This document shows positions 33,744-42,449 of a stretch of 46,086 nucleotides of DNA, in pieces. The position numbers were made by a program, and so were the translations under genes. Each line of letters opens with the position of its first letter. Position 1 is the stretch's first letter. Location: assembly GCA_029262415.1 (NCBI GenBank), contig JAJCZL010000023.1, forward strand, positions 1 to 46,086, read 5' to 3'. The notes under the pieces were generated by a model. It worked only from the letters and a program-made list of their open reading frames with translations. It ran no database searches and was not told the origin of the DNA. The DNA is from Deltaproteobacteria bacterium. Its GTDB lineage: Bacteria; Desulfobacterota; Binatia; UBA1149; JAJCZL01.

Positions 33744-34751
33744 ATGCACTCGTCGAGACGCAGCTTGGGTTGGTCGTTGATGGTCTTGCTCATTCTCCTC
33801 GTTGCCGCGCTGAACTGCTCCCCCGGCGGCAGCCGGGTCGTACGCCGGTCCGCTGCCCACATGGGCACCGTGGTAACGATCAGCGTGGTGGCAACCAGCA
33901 AGAGTCACGGCGAGCAGTCGATCGACCGTGGTTTTGCCGAGATCGCGCGGCTCGAGCAGATGCTCAGTTCCTACCGCGCCACCAGCGTCTTGAGCCGCTT
34001 GAACGCAATGGCCGGCGCGGGCCCGGTCAGCGTTCCTGAGGAGTTCATCGAGCTTATTTTGGTTGCACAAGAAGTTGCGGCCTCAACCGGCAGTGCGTTC
34101 AACCCGCTCATGGGACCCGCCGTCAAGCTATGGGGCATACCGGAGAACCCCAGGGTGCCTTCCCCAGAGGCGCTCGAGGCATTGCGGCCGCTAACCGACC
34201 TTGCGGGGCTGTCGGTTATGCCGCAACGGGGGACCGTGGCGCTTTCGCGTCCCGGCATGGCCCTGGGGCTCGGTGGAATAGCCAAGGGCTACACCGCCGA
34301 TCGGGTCACCGAGATACTCAAGGGCCTCGGGGTTACGGGTGGTGTCGTAGCAATCTCCGGCGACGTCCGGGTGTTCGGTACACAGCCTGACGGGAGCCCT
34401 TGGCGGGTGGCGGTGCAAGACCCGGGGGGCGGCCCCGATCCGATCGCGGTTATTGAGATGAGCGGGGGCGCGCTTTCGACATCCGGAGACTACCAGCGTT
34501 TTTTCGAGCAAGACGGGATTCGTTATCACCACATCCTCGATCCGCGCACGCTCAGGCCGACGCGTGGATTGGCGAGTGTTTCAGTTCTTACCGCCGACGG
34601 TGTTCGTGCCGATGCCCTGGCGACGGCGGTCTTGGTCATGGGCGCCGTCGAGGGCTTGGCCTATGTCGAGGCCAGTGCGGGTGTCGAGGCCTTGTTTGTC
34701 GACCAAAACGGTCACCTGACCGCGACCAGCGGTTGGCCCAAGCGGCCTTGA
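33744..34751 (+). CDS. apbE: FAD:protein FMN transferase ApbE
   Basis: This enzyme attaches FMN covalently, through a phosphoester bond, to Thr/Ser of flavoproteins such as NosR or RnfG/NqrC. From the ATG at 33744 it has 335 residues. An N-terminal hydrophobic segment (LMVLLILLVAALNCS) acts as signal or anchor and could be a lipoprotein site, though ALNC is not a perfect lipobox. Family motifs follow: MGTVVTISV, LGGIAKGYTADRVTEIL, AISGDVRVFG, HHILDPRTLRPTRG and DGVRADALATAVLVMG, holding the Mg and FAD residues. Its place at the head of the nos genes, and the flavin-attachment motif in the NosR part of the fusion, make that protein the likely target. The start is uncertain (ATG at 33732 and GTG at 33705 are alternatives). 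Confidence 0.9.
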   Translation: MHSSRRSLGWSLMVLLILLVAALNCSPGGSRVVRRSAAHMGTVVTISVVATSKSHGEQSIDRGFAEIARLEQMLSSYRATSVLSRLNAMAGAGPVSVPEEFIELILVAQEVAASTGSAFNPLMGPAVKLWGIPENPRVPSPEALEALRPLTDLAGLSVMPQRGTVALSRPGMALGLGGIAKGYTADRVTEILKGLGVTGGVVAISGDVRVFGTQPDGSPWRVAVQDPGGGPDPIAVIEMSGGALSTSGDYQRFFEQDGIRYHHILDPRTLRPTRGLASVSVLTADGVRADALATAVLVMGAVEGLAYVEASAGVEALFVDQNGHLTATSGWPKRP

Positions 34752-34863
34752 CAAGACCTGGCAGCAGGTGCAGTTTAGCGAACGAGAATAAAGGATCTTT
34801 TTCTCTTAATATGAGTTATGAGCGCTCTTTTACGATTTCACCTGCCCTTCCAGCGTGCCGCGC
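34752..34863 (+). promoter_or_regulatory. Leader and probable control region of the nos regulator gene
   Basis: This stretch is notably AT-rich around 34780-34820. TTGACA at 34748-34753 has only a poor -10 (CAGTTT) at 17 bases. A TAATAT at 34807-34812 could be a -10 but lacks a matching -35. No FNR/NNR-type TTGAT-N4-ATCAA box is seen. The Rrf2-type protein made from the next gene could bind here, but I recognise no operator. Confidence 0.25.
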
Positions 34864-35370
34864 ATGATCTTTTCGCGGGCATGCGAGAATGCGATCCGGG
34901 CTACCCTGTACGTGGCCACCCACTCCGTCGGCGGGCCTGTCCCGGTGAGGGAAATCGCGCAAGCAACCGATATCCCGGCTGCATACCTGGCCAAGATCAT
35001 CCAGCAGCTCACACGCCCGGGCGTGCTCACGTCGGTAAAGGGGCCGCGGGGAGGCGTTTCCTTGGCTCGGCCGGCCAAAGAGATGACACTCATGGAGGTG
35101 GTGCTTGTCATCGAGGGACACGAGTTCAATCGCGAATGCGTGCTTGGCATCCCCGGTTGTTCCGAGGACGTCGTTCATTGTCCGTTTCACGAGCAATGGG
35201 GCGAGATTCGTGAGCGCATTATGGCTATGCTGAGCAATCGCACTATCGCGCAAGTGGCCGAACAATTGGCCGAAAACCCCTACGTACTCAGCGGCGATAG
35301 GGTGGCTTTCGGTAAGATTCTTGGATCCGGCGGCGCACGGCGACGATCCGGACCCAGGGTGTTTGAGTGA
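34864..35370 (+). CDS. Rrf2-family iron-sulfur transcription regulator
   Basis: This winged-helix regulator is related to NsrR, IscR and RsrR. From the ATG at 34864 (MIFSRACENAIRATLYVA, the standard opening) it has 168 residues. The recognition helix region is IPAAYLAKIIQQLTRPGVLT, followed by the wing GPRGGVSLARPAKEMTL. Three cysteines, C92, C99 and C106, are spaced CX6CX6C. In IscR they are CX5CX5C, and in NsrR C91/C96/C102. A cluster-binding sensor of NO, redox state or iron is therefore likely. It lies directly before the cytochrome and nosZ genes, so it probably controls the N2O reductase cluster. The extra C-terminal tail (about 140-168) is Arg/Gly-rich. A GTG nine bases upstream is an alternative start. 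Confidence 0.88.
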   Translation: MIFSRACENAIRATLYVATHSVGGPVPVREIAQATDIPAAYLAKIIQQLTRPGVLTSVKGPRGGVSLARPAKEMTLMEVVLVIEGHEFNRECVLGIPGCSEDVVHCPFHEQWGEIRERIMAMLSNRTIAQVAEQLAENPYVLSGDRVAFGKILGSGGARRRSGPRVFE

Positions 35371-35455
35371 GGGATAGCATGAGGGCAAAAATCACTGCCG
35401 AGCGGTCAGCACATCGGATAGCCGCTCCTAGACTCCAAGAGGGGGGTAAGCCGAG

Positions 35456-36223
35456 ATGAGACAAATACCGCAATTTATTTTTGGACTTGCTGTCATCACG
35501 GTAGCGGGTTTGACACCGGCCGTCTCCGCGGCTCAGGATCACGCACAGATCGAAGTCGGCAGGAAAGTCTATGATAAGTACTGCGTCGTCTGCCACGGAG
35601 TCCAGGGAGACGGCAAGGGCCTCATGGGGGTCATTCACCGCGCGCAGAAGAACGGCATGGTGGTTTCTATCTACCCGCGGGACTTTACCGCGGGTATGTT
35701 CAAATTCCGCAGCACCGAGACCGGGTCGCTGCCTATGGACGAAGACCTGCTGAACACCGTCACCAATGGTATCCCACGCTCGGGAATGCCTTCTCATAAA
35801 GACGTCTCCCTAGATGATCGCAAAGCCGTGATCGAATACGTCAAGACGTTCTCCGGCAAGTGGGATGAGGCCGACCCTCCTGTTGCTATCCCAATCGGCA
35901 AAGCGCCGAGCTATGTAAGAACGGCTGAGTCGGCCGGGAGAGGGAAGAAACTCTACAATGAGTACGGCTGTTTCCAGTGCCACGGCGAGTTGGGCCGAGG
36001 CGATGGGCCGGCCTCTCCCAACCTCCAAGACAACTGGGGAGAACCGATCCTCGCCTTCGATTTCAGTTCCGGGCCGCTCAAGGGCGGAACCGAGCCGGAA
36101 GATATCTACAAGACCTTCGTGACCGGGCTGGATGGAACGCCGATGCCCTCGTTCGCGGATTCGCTCACCGAGAAGCAACGCTGGGACATCGTCTCGTACT
36201 GTCTCGTGCTGATGGAAAACTAG
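35456..36223 (+). CDS. Diheme c-type cytochrome, probable electron carrier for NosZ
   Basis: This is a periplasmic cytochrome c of 255 residues. A Sec signal peptide (about 1-26, ending TPAVSAAQ) precedes two cytochrome c domains. Heme 1 binds at C43-V-V-C46-H47 with M111 (SGMPSH) as the likely axial ligand. Heme 2 binds at C172-F-Q-C175-H176 with M230 (GTPMPSF). AGGGGGG lies upstream of the ATG. Similar diheme or monoheme cytochromes accompany nosZ in many clade II clusters and are thought to pass electrons from the quinol side to NosZ. That role is inferred here from position, 113 bases before nosZ. Confidence 0.88.
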   Translation: MRQIPQFIFGLAVITVAGLTPAVSAAQDHAQIEVGRKVYDKYCVVCHGVQGDGKGLMGVIHRAQKNGMVVSIYPRDFTAGMFKFRSTETGSLPMDEDLLNTVTNGIPRSGMPSHKDVSLDDRKAVIEYVKTFSGKWDEADPPVAIPIGKAPSYVRTAESAGRGKKLYNEYGCFQCHGELGRGDGPASPNLQDNWGEPILAFDFSSGPLKGGTEPEDIYKTFVTGLDGTPMPSFADSLTEKQRWDIVSYCLVLMEN

Positions 36224-36336
36224 TAAGTGGCTCAAAGACTCAAAGATAGGAACCCGATGTTGGAAGCTCTAATCCACGCGCGCGGCCTGAGCGCCGCGAG
36301 TCGGCTACGTATCCTTGCCGTTCAAGGAGATCCTCA

Positions 36337-38169
36337 ATGTACAAATATTCATTGATCAAGAACCTGCTTTCGCGTTGGACACTGCTCGCAATCGGATCGA
36401 TTGCCGTTGTTTTCGCCGCGTTCCTGATCGGCGGCGAGATGGCCCCACAAACGGTCGAAGCCCGTAGCGACGGCGCCCTTCGCACCAAGGTGCATCCCGG
36501 TGAGTTGGACGACTACTACGGTTTCTTCAGCGGGGGTCACTCCGGCGAGATCCGTGTGCTCGGCCTGCCCTCAATGCGAGTGTTGAAGCGTGTCCCGGTC
36601 TTCAATATCGATTCCGGAAGTGGCTGGGGTATCACCAACGAGAGTAAGGCACTCCTCGGCGGACTCTACGTTGGAGACACCCACCACGCGCACGGCTCCT
36701 ACAAGGATGGGACTTACGACGGCAAGTACCTGTGGGTAAACGACAAAGCCAATAACCGAGTGGCGCGCGTACGAATCGACTACCTCGAAACCGACGCAAT
36801 CATATCGATCCCGCATGTTCAGGGAACCCATGGGCTGTTCCCTCAGCGCTACCCGCAAACCGACTGGCTGATCGTGAACAGCGAGTTCCGCACGCCGCTC
36901 GTCAACGACGGCCGCGGTGACATAGCGGATGAGAGCAAGTACGGCGGCGTGCACACGGTGATCGACGCCAACACGATGGAGATCATCTGCCAGGTGATGG
37001 TTCCGACTAACCTCGACCTTGCCGCGACCGACTACCAAGGGAGATACTCGTTTGCGACCTCATACAACAGTGAAGGTGGCGCGACGATATCGGAGATGCT
37101 CGCCGCCGATCGCGACTACCTCGTGGTCTTCCACTGGGCGAGAATCAAAAAGGCGCTGGCGGACGGAGACTTCAAGGTTGTCGATGGTATCAAGATGCTC
37201 GACGGGAGCCCGGGATCCGACCTGACTTTGTACGTCCCCATCCCGAAGAACCCACACGGTGTCAACATCAGTCCCGACGGCAAATACGCCGTTGCTTCCG
37301 GCAAGGTATCACCGACCGCGAGCATCATCGCAATCGACAAGCTCGAAGCAGCCTTCAACGGCGAGCTGAGTCCCGCAGATACGGTCATCGGCGAGCCGGA
37401 GATCGGTTTGGGGCCGCTTCACACCACCTTCGATGGGCGAGGCAATGCGTACACGTCGCTTTTCATCGATAGCCAGGTCGTGAAATGGAACATCCAAAAA
37501 GCGATCGATATATACAAAAATCCGCAGGCAACCGATACGGCGGTAGTGGACCGCCTGGACGTCCACTACCAGGTCGGTCACACCATGGCGTCGATGGCCG
37601 AGACCAAGGAGGCGGATGGGAACTTCCTGGTCTCGCTTAACAAGATCTCGAAAGATCGTTTCCTGAATGTCGGGCCTCTCAAGCCCGAGAACGATCAACT
37701 GGTCGACATTTCCGGAAAGAAGATGGTGCTGCTCAAGGACGAACCGGCCTACATCGAGCCCCACGATTGCATCATAGTGCGAAGGGACATCATCGAACCC
37801 GTGGTCAAGCATCGCCCGCGCATGGATGAACATCCGCTGGCGACGACCGAGAGTTCGATCGAGAGAGACGGCAACAAGGTCACGGTACGTCTGACCGCGA
37901 ACGCTCCTGTATACGGCCTGCAGAAGATCGAAGTGAACGAAAAGGACGAAGTAACGTTCATCGTGACCAACAACGACGAGATCCCGGATCTCGGTCACGG
38001 GTTTGCAGTCTCGGATTATAACGTCAACTTCGTCGTCGGTCCGTTCCAGACCAAGTCGGTTACGTTTATCGCCGACAAGCCGGGCCTGCACTGGATCTAC
38101 TGTACGAACTTTTGCCACGCCCTCCATCTGGAGATGCGCATGCGTTTGATCGTGAAAGCCAAAGCGTGA
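36337..38169 (+). CDS. nosZ: Nitrous oxide reductase NosZ (Sec-exported, clade II-like)
   Basis: This is the periplasmic copper enzyme that reduces N2O to N2. It has 610 residues. The N-terminus is a Sec-type signal or anchor (hydrophobic about 15-33) with no twin arginine, which fits clade II rather than the Tat-exported clade I. The seven-bladed propeller holds the tetranuclear CuZ site; visible ligands include H116/H117 (GDTHHAHGSY), H165 (VQGTHGLFPQ), NPHGVNISPDGKY and GLGPLHTTFDG. The C-terminal cupredoxin domain holds CuA: C589, C593, H597 and M600 in YCTNFCHALHLEM. The ribosome binding site AAGGAGA is near-perfect. The adjacent genes encode its electron supply and maturation. No residue expected of the active sites is missing. 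Confidence 0.96.
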   Translation: MYKYSLIKNLLSRWTLLAIGSIAVVFAAFLIGGEMAPQTVEARSDGALRTKVHPGELDDYYGFFSGGHSGEIRVLGLPSMRVLKRVPVFNIDSGSGWGITNESKALLGGLYVGDTHHAHGSYKDGTYDGKYLWVNDKANNRVARVRIDYLETDAIISIPHVQGTHGLFPQRYPQTDWLIVNSEFRTPLVNDGRGDIADESKYGGVHTVIDANTMEIICQVMVPTNLDLAATDYQGRYSFATSYNSEGGATISEMLAADRDYLVVFHWARIKKALADGDFKVVDGIKMLDGSPGSDLTLYVPIPKNPHGVNISPDGKYAVASGKVSPTASIIAIDKLEAAFNGELSPADTVIGEPEIGLGPLHTTFDGRGNAYTSLFIDSQVVKWNIQKAIDIYKNPQATDTAVVDRLDVHYQVGHTMASMAETKEADGNFLVSLNKISKDRFLNVGPLKPENDQLVDISGKKMVLLKDEPAYIEPHDCIIVRRDIIEPVVKHRPRMDEHPLATTESSIERDGNKVTVRLTANAPVYGLQKIEVNEKDEVTFIVTNNDEIPDLGHGFAVSDYNVNFVVGPFQTKSVTFIADKPGLHWIYCTNFCHALHLEMRMRLIVKAKA

Positions 38170-38199
38170 ACGGATAGGTTGCCGGCGGGCGTGCTGGGA

Positions 38200-41100
38200 A
38201 TGATCGACTGCGTCGGGAAACGCCGCGCCGGGCCGCTGCGTTGGGTCCCGGCCGCGAGCGCGCTCGCCTTTGTGGTGCTCGCCACCGGTGTGGGGAGCAC
38301 GCTCCCGGTGCACGCCCAATCCATTTTCGGCGAACGTACCTACGCCTACCAGCCTTCCGACGTGCTTCCCGGAGCGCAAAGCTTCGCGAGAAAGGAGGGA
38401 TACTGGGAAGCCTACGGCAGCGGCGTCGGCAAGTCGCGGGAGCTGCTGGGGTATGTGTTCCTGACCGACGACCTGACCGAGATCCCAGGCTATTCCGGCC
38501 ACTCGCTCAATACCTTGGTCGGCATCGACCCTGAGGGCACCATCACCGGGGTCAAGATCGTCCACCATTCCGAACCCATCGTGCTGATCGGTCTGAGCGA
38601 GAAAGTCATCCACGATTTCGTTGCCCAGTACGTGGGCAAGCGAATCCAAAACCGCATCATCATAAGTAATACGCCGAGGGACGGCTATGTATCCCTCGAC
38701 GCGATTACCGGCGCGACGGTTACCGCAGTTGCCGAGAACGCTACTATCCTGGCGGCTGGGAGGCATCTCGGCAGAGCGGTCGGGATCTTAAAAGCGTCGC
38801 AGGTGCGCTCACGCAGACCCTCGGACCGCTTCGAGGAGATGGACTGGAAGGCACTCGAGGCGAGCGAAGCGATCGGGAAGATCGTGGTCGATCCGGAGGC
38901 CGTCGGCATGGCAACCGGAGTCTCAGCTCTCGAGCTCCGTTTCGCGGTGCTGGATGTGCCGGCCGTGGGCAGAAATCTACTCGGTGACCGTTTTTACACC
39001 AACGTTAGCGAACGCCTCGAGCGGCAAGGCGGAAGCGCCTTGTTCATTGGCGCGAGCGGAAGTCTCTCGTTCAAAGGAGCCGGCTTCGCGCGAGGCGGGT
39101 TGTTCGACCGCTTCTCACTCGAGCAGGCGGGCGATCTCTTTGTCTTCAAAGACGTCGACTACATCAACTTCCCAGCATTGCCGATCGAAGGGGCTCCCGA
39201 CTTCCGCGAAGGGGGAATCTTCTTCGTGAATGACGACCGCTTCGACCCTGCCGAGCAGTTCACGTTTCACCTGACACTGCCCTTCAGGATCCGCGACAAG
39301 CTAACGTACGGAAGCTTTCTGACGGATTTTCGCTTACCCGGTAATTTTGTCGAAGAAGAGGTCCCGTTCTGGCGCACTCGCTGGCAGCAGAGCGCTGCAA
39401 CGACGGTGACGTTCGCGCTCTTTATCGTAGCGGTCATGCTCGCCTTTGCGTTTCGACAGTCGTTGCTGGCCTACCGTAAGCCTCTCCATTACACCGTAGC
39501 CATCGTCGCAACCCTGTGGGTCGGCATCTATCTCAGAGCCCAGCCCAGCACGACACAGATCCTGTCACTGGCAACCTCGGCGGCTCAACTGCGTTTCCCG
39601 TACGAGATTTTCCTCTCCGAGCCGCTCATCTTCCTGTTCTGGATCGTGATTGCCGTGTCGCTCGTCGTCTGGGGAAGGGGATTTTTCTGCGGGTGGCTGT
39701 GTCCCTACGGCGCGCTGCTGGAGCTTCTCATCGGCCTCTGGCAGCGCATCTGCCCGCAAGCGTTACGACACCGGATCGATGCCTGGCACCCGGGACCGGT
39801 TTGGCGCAGTGGGAAGTACGTGACCTTTGTGGTCATTCTCTTGGTCGCCTTCGCCAATCTCCCGGCGGCCGAGGCCCTGGCCGAGGTCGAACCGTTCAAG
39901 ACCTTCATCCTTCGCTTGGCACGACCCAGCGCTTTCATTGCGTACTTCGTCATCGTAACCGCCCTATCAGCTGTCTCGTATCGGTTTTTCTGCCGTTTCC
40001 TATGTCCGCTCGGAGGAGCGCTGGCGATAGTCTCGCGCAGGCCGGCGGTTCCGCTTGTTCGCTACCAGCAGTGCACCTCCTGCAAGATCTGCTACCGAGG
40101 CTGCGAGCCGCAGGCGATTTCTAAGAGTACCGGGCGCATCGACTACCAGGAGTGTCTGCAATGTTGGGATTGTCAGGCGACGGGAAAAGACCAGGGCGTT
40201 TGTCCGGAGCTCATCCGCGCGCGGAAGGCGAACGTTGCGCCGAGATTCTTGGTCTCGGCCTTGATCTTGGCAACCACGGCAGCGCTGTGTCCGTCACCGT
40301 CTTGGGCGCGCACCCGAACGGTTAGTCCGGGAGACGGGGCGCTGAGCGCTGAGATTGCCGCAAGCACCGACGGCGATATCATCCTGGTTACGCCTGGGGT
40401 CTACACCGAGAACGTAGTCGTGGATCGGCGCGTCGCGATTATCGCGTCCGCTGGTGCCGTCGTGGACGGTGGGGGCAACGGCAACGTATTGGTAGTTGAC
40501 GCAGCGGGCGTGGTGGTTCAGGGCCTGACGTTGCGCGGCTGTGGAACCGACCCCGCGGTTTCGGAAGCGGGAATCCGGGTGGAACAACACGCGTCGCAAG
40601 TGCGGCTGCAGGGAAACCGCATCGAGCAGTGTCGTTTCGGCATCTGGATTCACGGTAGTGAAGGGGCCATGCTCATCGGGAATTCCGTTCAAGGAATGAC
40701 CGAAGTCACACGCAACGAACGCGGGGACTGCATTCATCTGTGGTCTGCACGAGGGGTAAAAATAACCGGAAACAGCCTCGCGGATTGCCGTGACGGAGTC
40801 TACATGGAACTGAGCACCGATTGTGAGGTAACCGGGAACACCATCGAGGATTCCCGGTATTCGGTACACACCATGTGGTGCGACCGCAGCGTATATAACG
40901 ACAACATCGTTTCCGGCAATTTTGTTGGGCTGGCGCTTATGTTCTCCAAACATATTCAGGCAAAGGGCAACACCCTCTATGACAACGCGACTCACGGAAT
41001 TCTACTCACCCAGGTGACCCGCAGCGAGGTATCCGGCAACAACATCATCGGCAACACCAAAGGATTGTTCGTTTACAATTCGCTGTACAACGTGATACGC

Positions 41101-41562
41101 GCGAACCTCGTCGCCCGCAACAATCTCGGCATGCACTACTGGGGAGGTTCCGAAGACAATGAGGTGGACGGCAACACGTTCGTCGAAAACGAGATCCAGG
41201 TGAAATTCATTGCCTCTCACGACCAGCAATGGAACGGCAATTTCTGGAGTGATTACGTTGGTTGGGATATGAACGGTGACGAGCGTGGTGATCTTCCCTA
41301 CCACTCCAATAGTCTGGCCGACTCATTCTTGTGGAAATATCCAGCGGCAAAGTTTTTGCTGGCCGGCCCCGCGCTTCAGCTGCTGGTCTTGGCCGAACGC
41401 GAGTTCCCGGTCATCCGAGTGCCCAAGGGTGTGGACGGTTCACCATTGATGGAGCCGGCGACGCTCGAGTGGGAATCTATACTCGCAAGTCACCCGCGAC
41501 GGCCCAAGGCCTACTATGGAGAACTCGCTAAGTTGCCGCATATACCCCAGGAGGGGCGATGA
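38200..41562 (+). CDS. nosR-nosD: NosR-NosD fusion protein: flavin/iron-sulfur electron donor joined to periplasmic maturation beta-helix
   Basis: One uninterrupted frame of 1120 residues joins two nos proteins that are normally separate. Residues 1 to about 680 are NosR. A signal peptide comes first, then a periplasmic FMN-binding domain with the attachment motif DAITGATVT (T173), then several transmembrane helices (about 402-595). Two CxxxCP motifs follow (C497/C501 in FCGWLCPYG; C598/C602 in CRFLCPLGG), and two cytoplasmic [4Fe-4S] motifs (C625, C628, C631, C635; C652, C655, C658, C668). Residues about 682-704 form a hydrophobic hinge (LVSALILATTAALCPSPSWA), looking like a NosD signal peptide kept inside. 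Residues about 705-1120 are NosD, a right-handed beta-helix of repeated units such as GNSLADCRDGVYMELS. Start choices are ATG 38200, GTG 38191 and TTG 38179. The stop overlaps nosF by four bases. Confidence 0.88.
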   Translation: MIDCVGKRRAGPLRWVPAASALAFVVLATGVGSTLPVHAQSIFGERTYAYQPSDVLPGAQSFARKEGYWEAYGSGVGKSRELLGYVFLTDDLTEIPGYSGHSLNTLVGIDPEGTITGVKIVHHSEPIVLIGLSEKVIHDFVAQYVGKRIQNRIIISNTPRDGYVSLDAITGATVTAVAENATILAAGRHLGRAVGILKASQVRSRRPSDRFEEMDWKALEASEAIGKIVVDPEAVGMATGVSALELRFAVLDVPAVGRNLLGDRFYTNVSERLERQGGSALFIGASGSLSFKGAGFARGGLFDRFSLEQAGDLFVFKDVDYINFPALPIEGAPDFREGGIFFVNDDRFDPAEQFTFHLTLPFRIRDKLTYGSFLTDFRLPGNFVEEEVPFWRTRWQQSAATTVTFALFIVAVMLAFAFRQSLLAYRKPLHYTVAIVATLWVGIYLRAQPSTTQILSLATSAAQLRFPYEIFLSEPLIFLFWIVIAVSLVVWGRGFFCGWLCPYGALLELLIGLWQRICPQALRHRIDAWHPGPVWRSGKYVTFVVILLVAFANLPAAEALAEVEPFKTFILRLARPSAFIAYFVIVTALSAVSYRFFCRFLCPLGGALAIVSRRPAVPLVRYQQCTSCKICYRGCEPQAISKSTGRIDYQECLQCWDCQATGKDQGVCPELIRARKANVAPRFLVSALILATTAALCPSPSWARTRTVSPGDGALSAEIAASTDGDIILVTPGVYTENVVVDRRVAIIASAGAVVDGGGNGNVLVVDAAGVVVQGLTLRGCGTDPAVSEAGIRVEQHASQVRLQGNRIEQCRFGIWIHGSEGAMLIGNSVQGMTEVTRNERGDCIHLWSARGVKITGNSLADCRDGVYMELSTDCEVTGNTIEDSRYSVHTMWCDRSVYNDNIVSGNFVGLALMFSKHIQAKGNTLYDNATHGILLTQVTRSEVSGNNIIGNTKGLFVYNSLYNVIRANLVARNNLGMHYWGGSEDNEVDGNTFVENEIQVKFIASHDQQWNGNFWSDYVGWDMNGDERGDLPYHSNSLADSFLWKYPAAKFLLAGPALQLLVLAEREFPVIRVPKGVDGSPLMEPATLEWESILASHPRRPKAYYGELAKLPHIPQEGR

Positions 41563-42449
41563 TTCGGCTGGCGGGTGTTTCGAAGAGGTTCGGCCAAGTC
41601 GAGGCGCTACGGCAGCTGGATCTGGAGATTCGCTCGGGCGAATGGCTCGGAGTGTTCGGGCACAACGGCTCCGGTAAAACCACGTTGATCCGGACCATCG
41701 TCGGCCTTTCTAAGCCGAGCAGCGGACAGCTCACGCTTGACGGAAAGTCGCCGACCCAGAAGGACTGGCGCATCTTTCGCCGCAAGCTCGGGTTTATGCC
41801 CGAACGAGTGTCTTTCTACGAGCATCTTACCGGGGCGCAGACGCTGCGGTTCTTCTGCCGGCTTCGCGGTCTTGACGATAAAGTCGTTGCACCCATGCTG
41901 GAGCGCGTTGGACTCGCGCAAGCCGCCGGTCGAAAGATCGGCGGGTATTCCAAGGGAATGCGGCAGCGACTGAACCTCGCACAGGCGCTGCTCGGAGACC
42001 CCGAGATCCTGATCTTGGACGAACCTATTGAAGGCCTCGATCCCCGAGGCGTGCGTGATTTCTTTCAACTGCTACGATCCGGCGCAACCGGCACTGTGGT
42101 GATGTCTTCGCACCGGCTTTCCGAGGTTTGCGACCAGGTCGATCGCGCATGCGTCCTTGTTGACGGAGAATCGAAGGCACTGGGGAGCGTGGATGAGATT
42201 TGTGAGAGCCTCGCCCTGCCGGTTACGGTTTATCTCTACCCAACCCAACCGTTTAACGGAACGTTGCGAGCCGCTCTTAGCGACTTGGGTGCCTCATCGG
42301 TGCTCCAACGTACCGATGTTCTGGTGGTTGAGGTTTCTCAGAGAAACAAGACGGTGTTCCTGATGGGCCTGCACGCCCATCGGCAAGCGATCCGGCACGT
42401 TCGTGTTCAAGAGCCAAGCATGGAGAGGGCTTTCTTTGATATCCCGTGA
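41559..42449 (+). CDS. nosF: NosF, ABC transporter ATP-binding protein for NosZ copper-site maturation
   Basis: This is the cytoplasmic ATPase of the NosDFY complex, which supports CuZ assembly. It has 296 residues: Walker A GHNGSGKTT (34-42), Q-loop region near FRRKLGFMPERVSFY, signature SKGMRQRLNLAQ (131-142), Walker B LILDEP (151-156) and the switch histidine in VVMSSHRLSEV. The C-terminal 80 residues form an accessory domain. The ATG overlaps the fusion gene's TGA, so translation is coupled. The call as NosF rests on position plus family; the sequence itself fits any CcmA-type ATPase. Confidence 0.93.
   Translation: MIRLAGVSKRFGQVEALRQLDLEIRSGEWLGVFGHNGSGKTTLIRTIVGLSKPSSGQLTLDGKSPTQKDWRIFRRKLGFMPERVSFYEHLTGAQTLRFFCRLRGLDDKVVAPMLERVGLAQAAGRKIGGYSKGMRQRLNLAQALLGDPEILILDEPIEGLDPRGVRDFFQLLRSGATGTVVMSSHRLSEVCDQVDRACVLVDGESKALGSVDEICESLALPVTVYLYPTQPFNGTLRAALSDLGASSVLQRTDVLVVEVSQRNKTVFLMGLHAHRQAIRHVRVQEPSMERAFFDIP

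Noticed and set aside
35371-36336. Search for FNR/NNR boxes before the cytochrome and nosZ genes
   Set aside because: No TTGAT-N4-ATCAA-like site was found in either gap (35371-35455, 36224-36336); only a 6-bp GC stem near 36279-36297 without a T-run.
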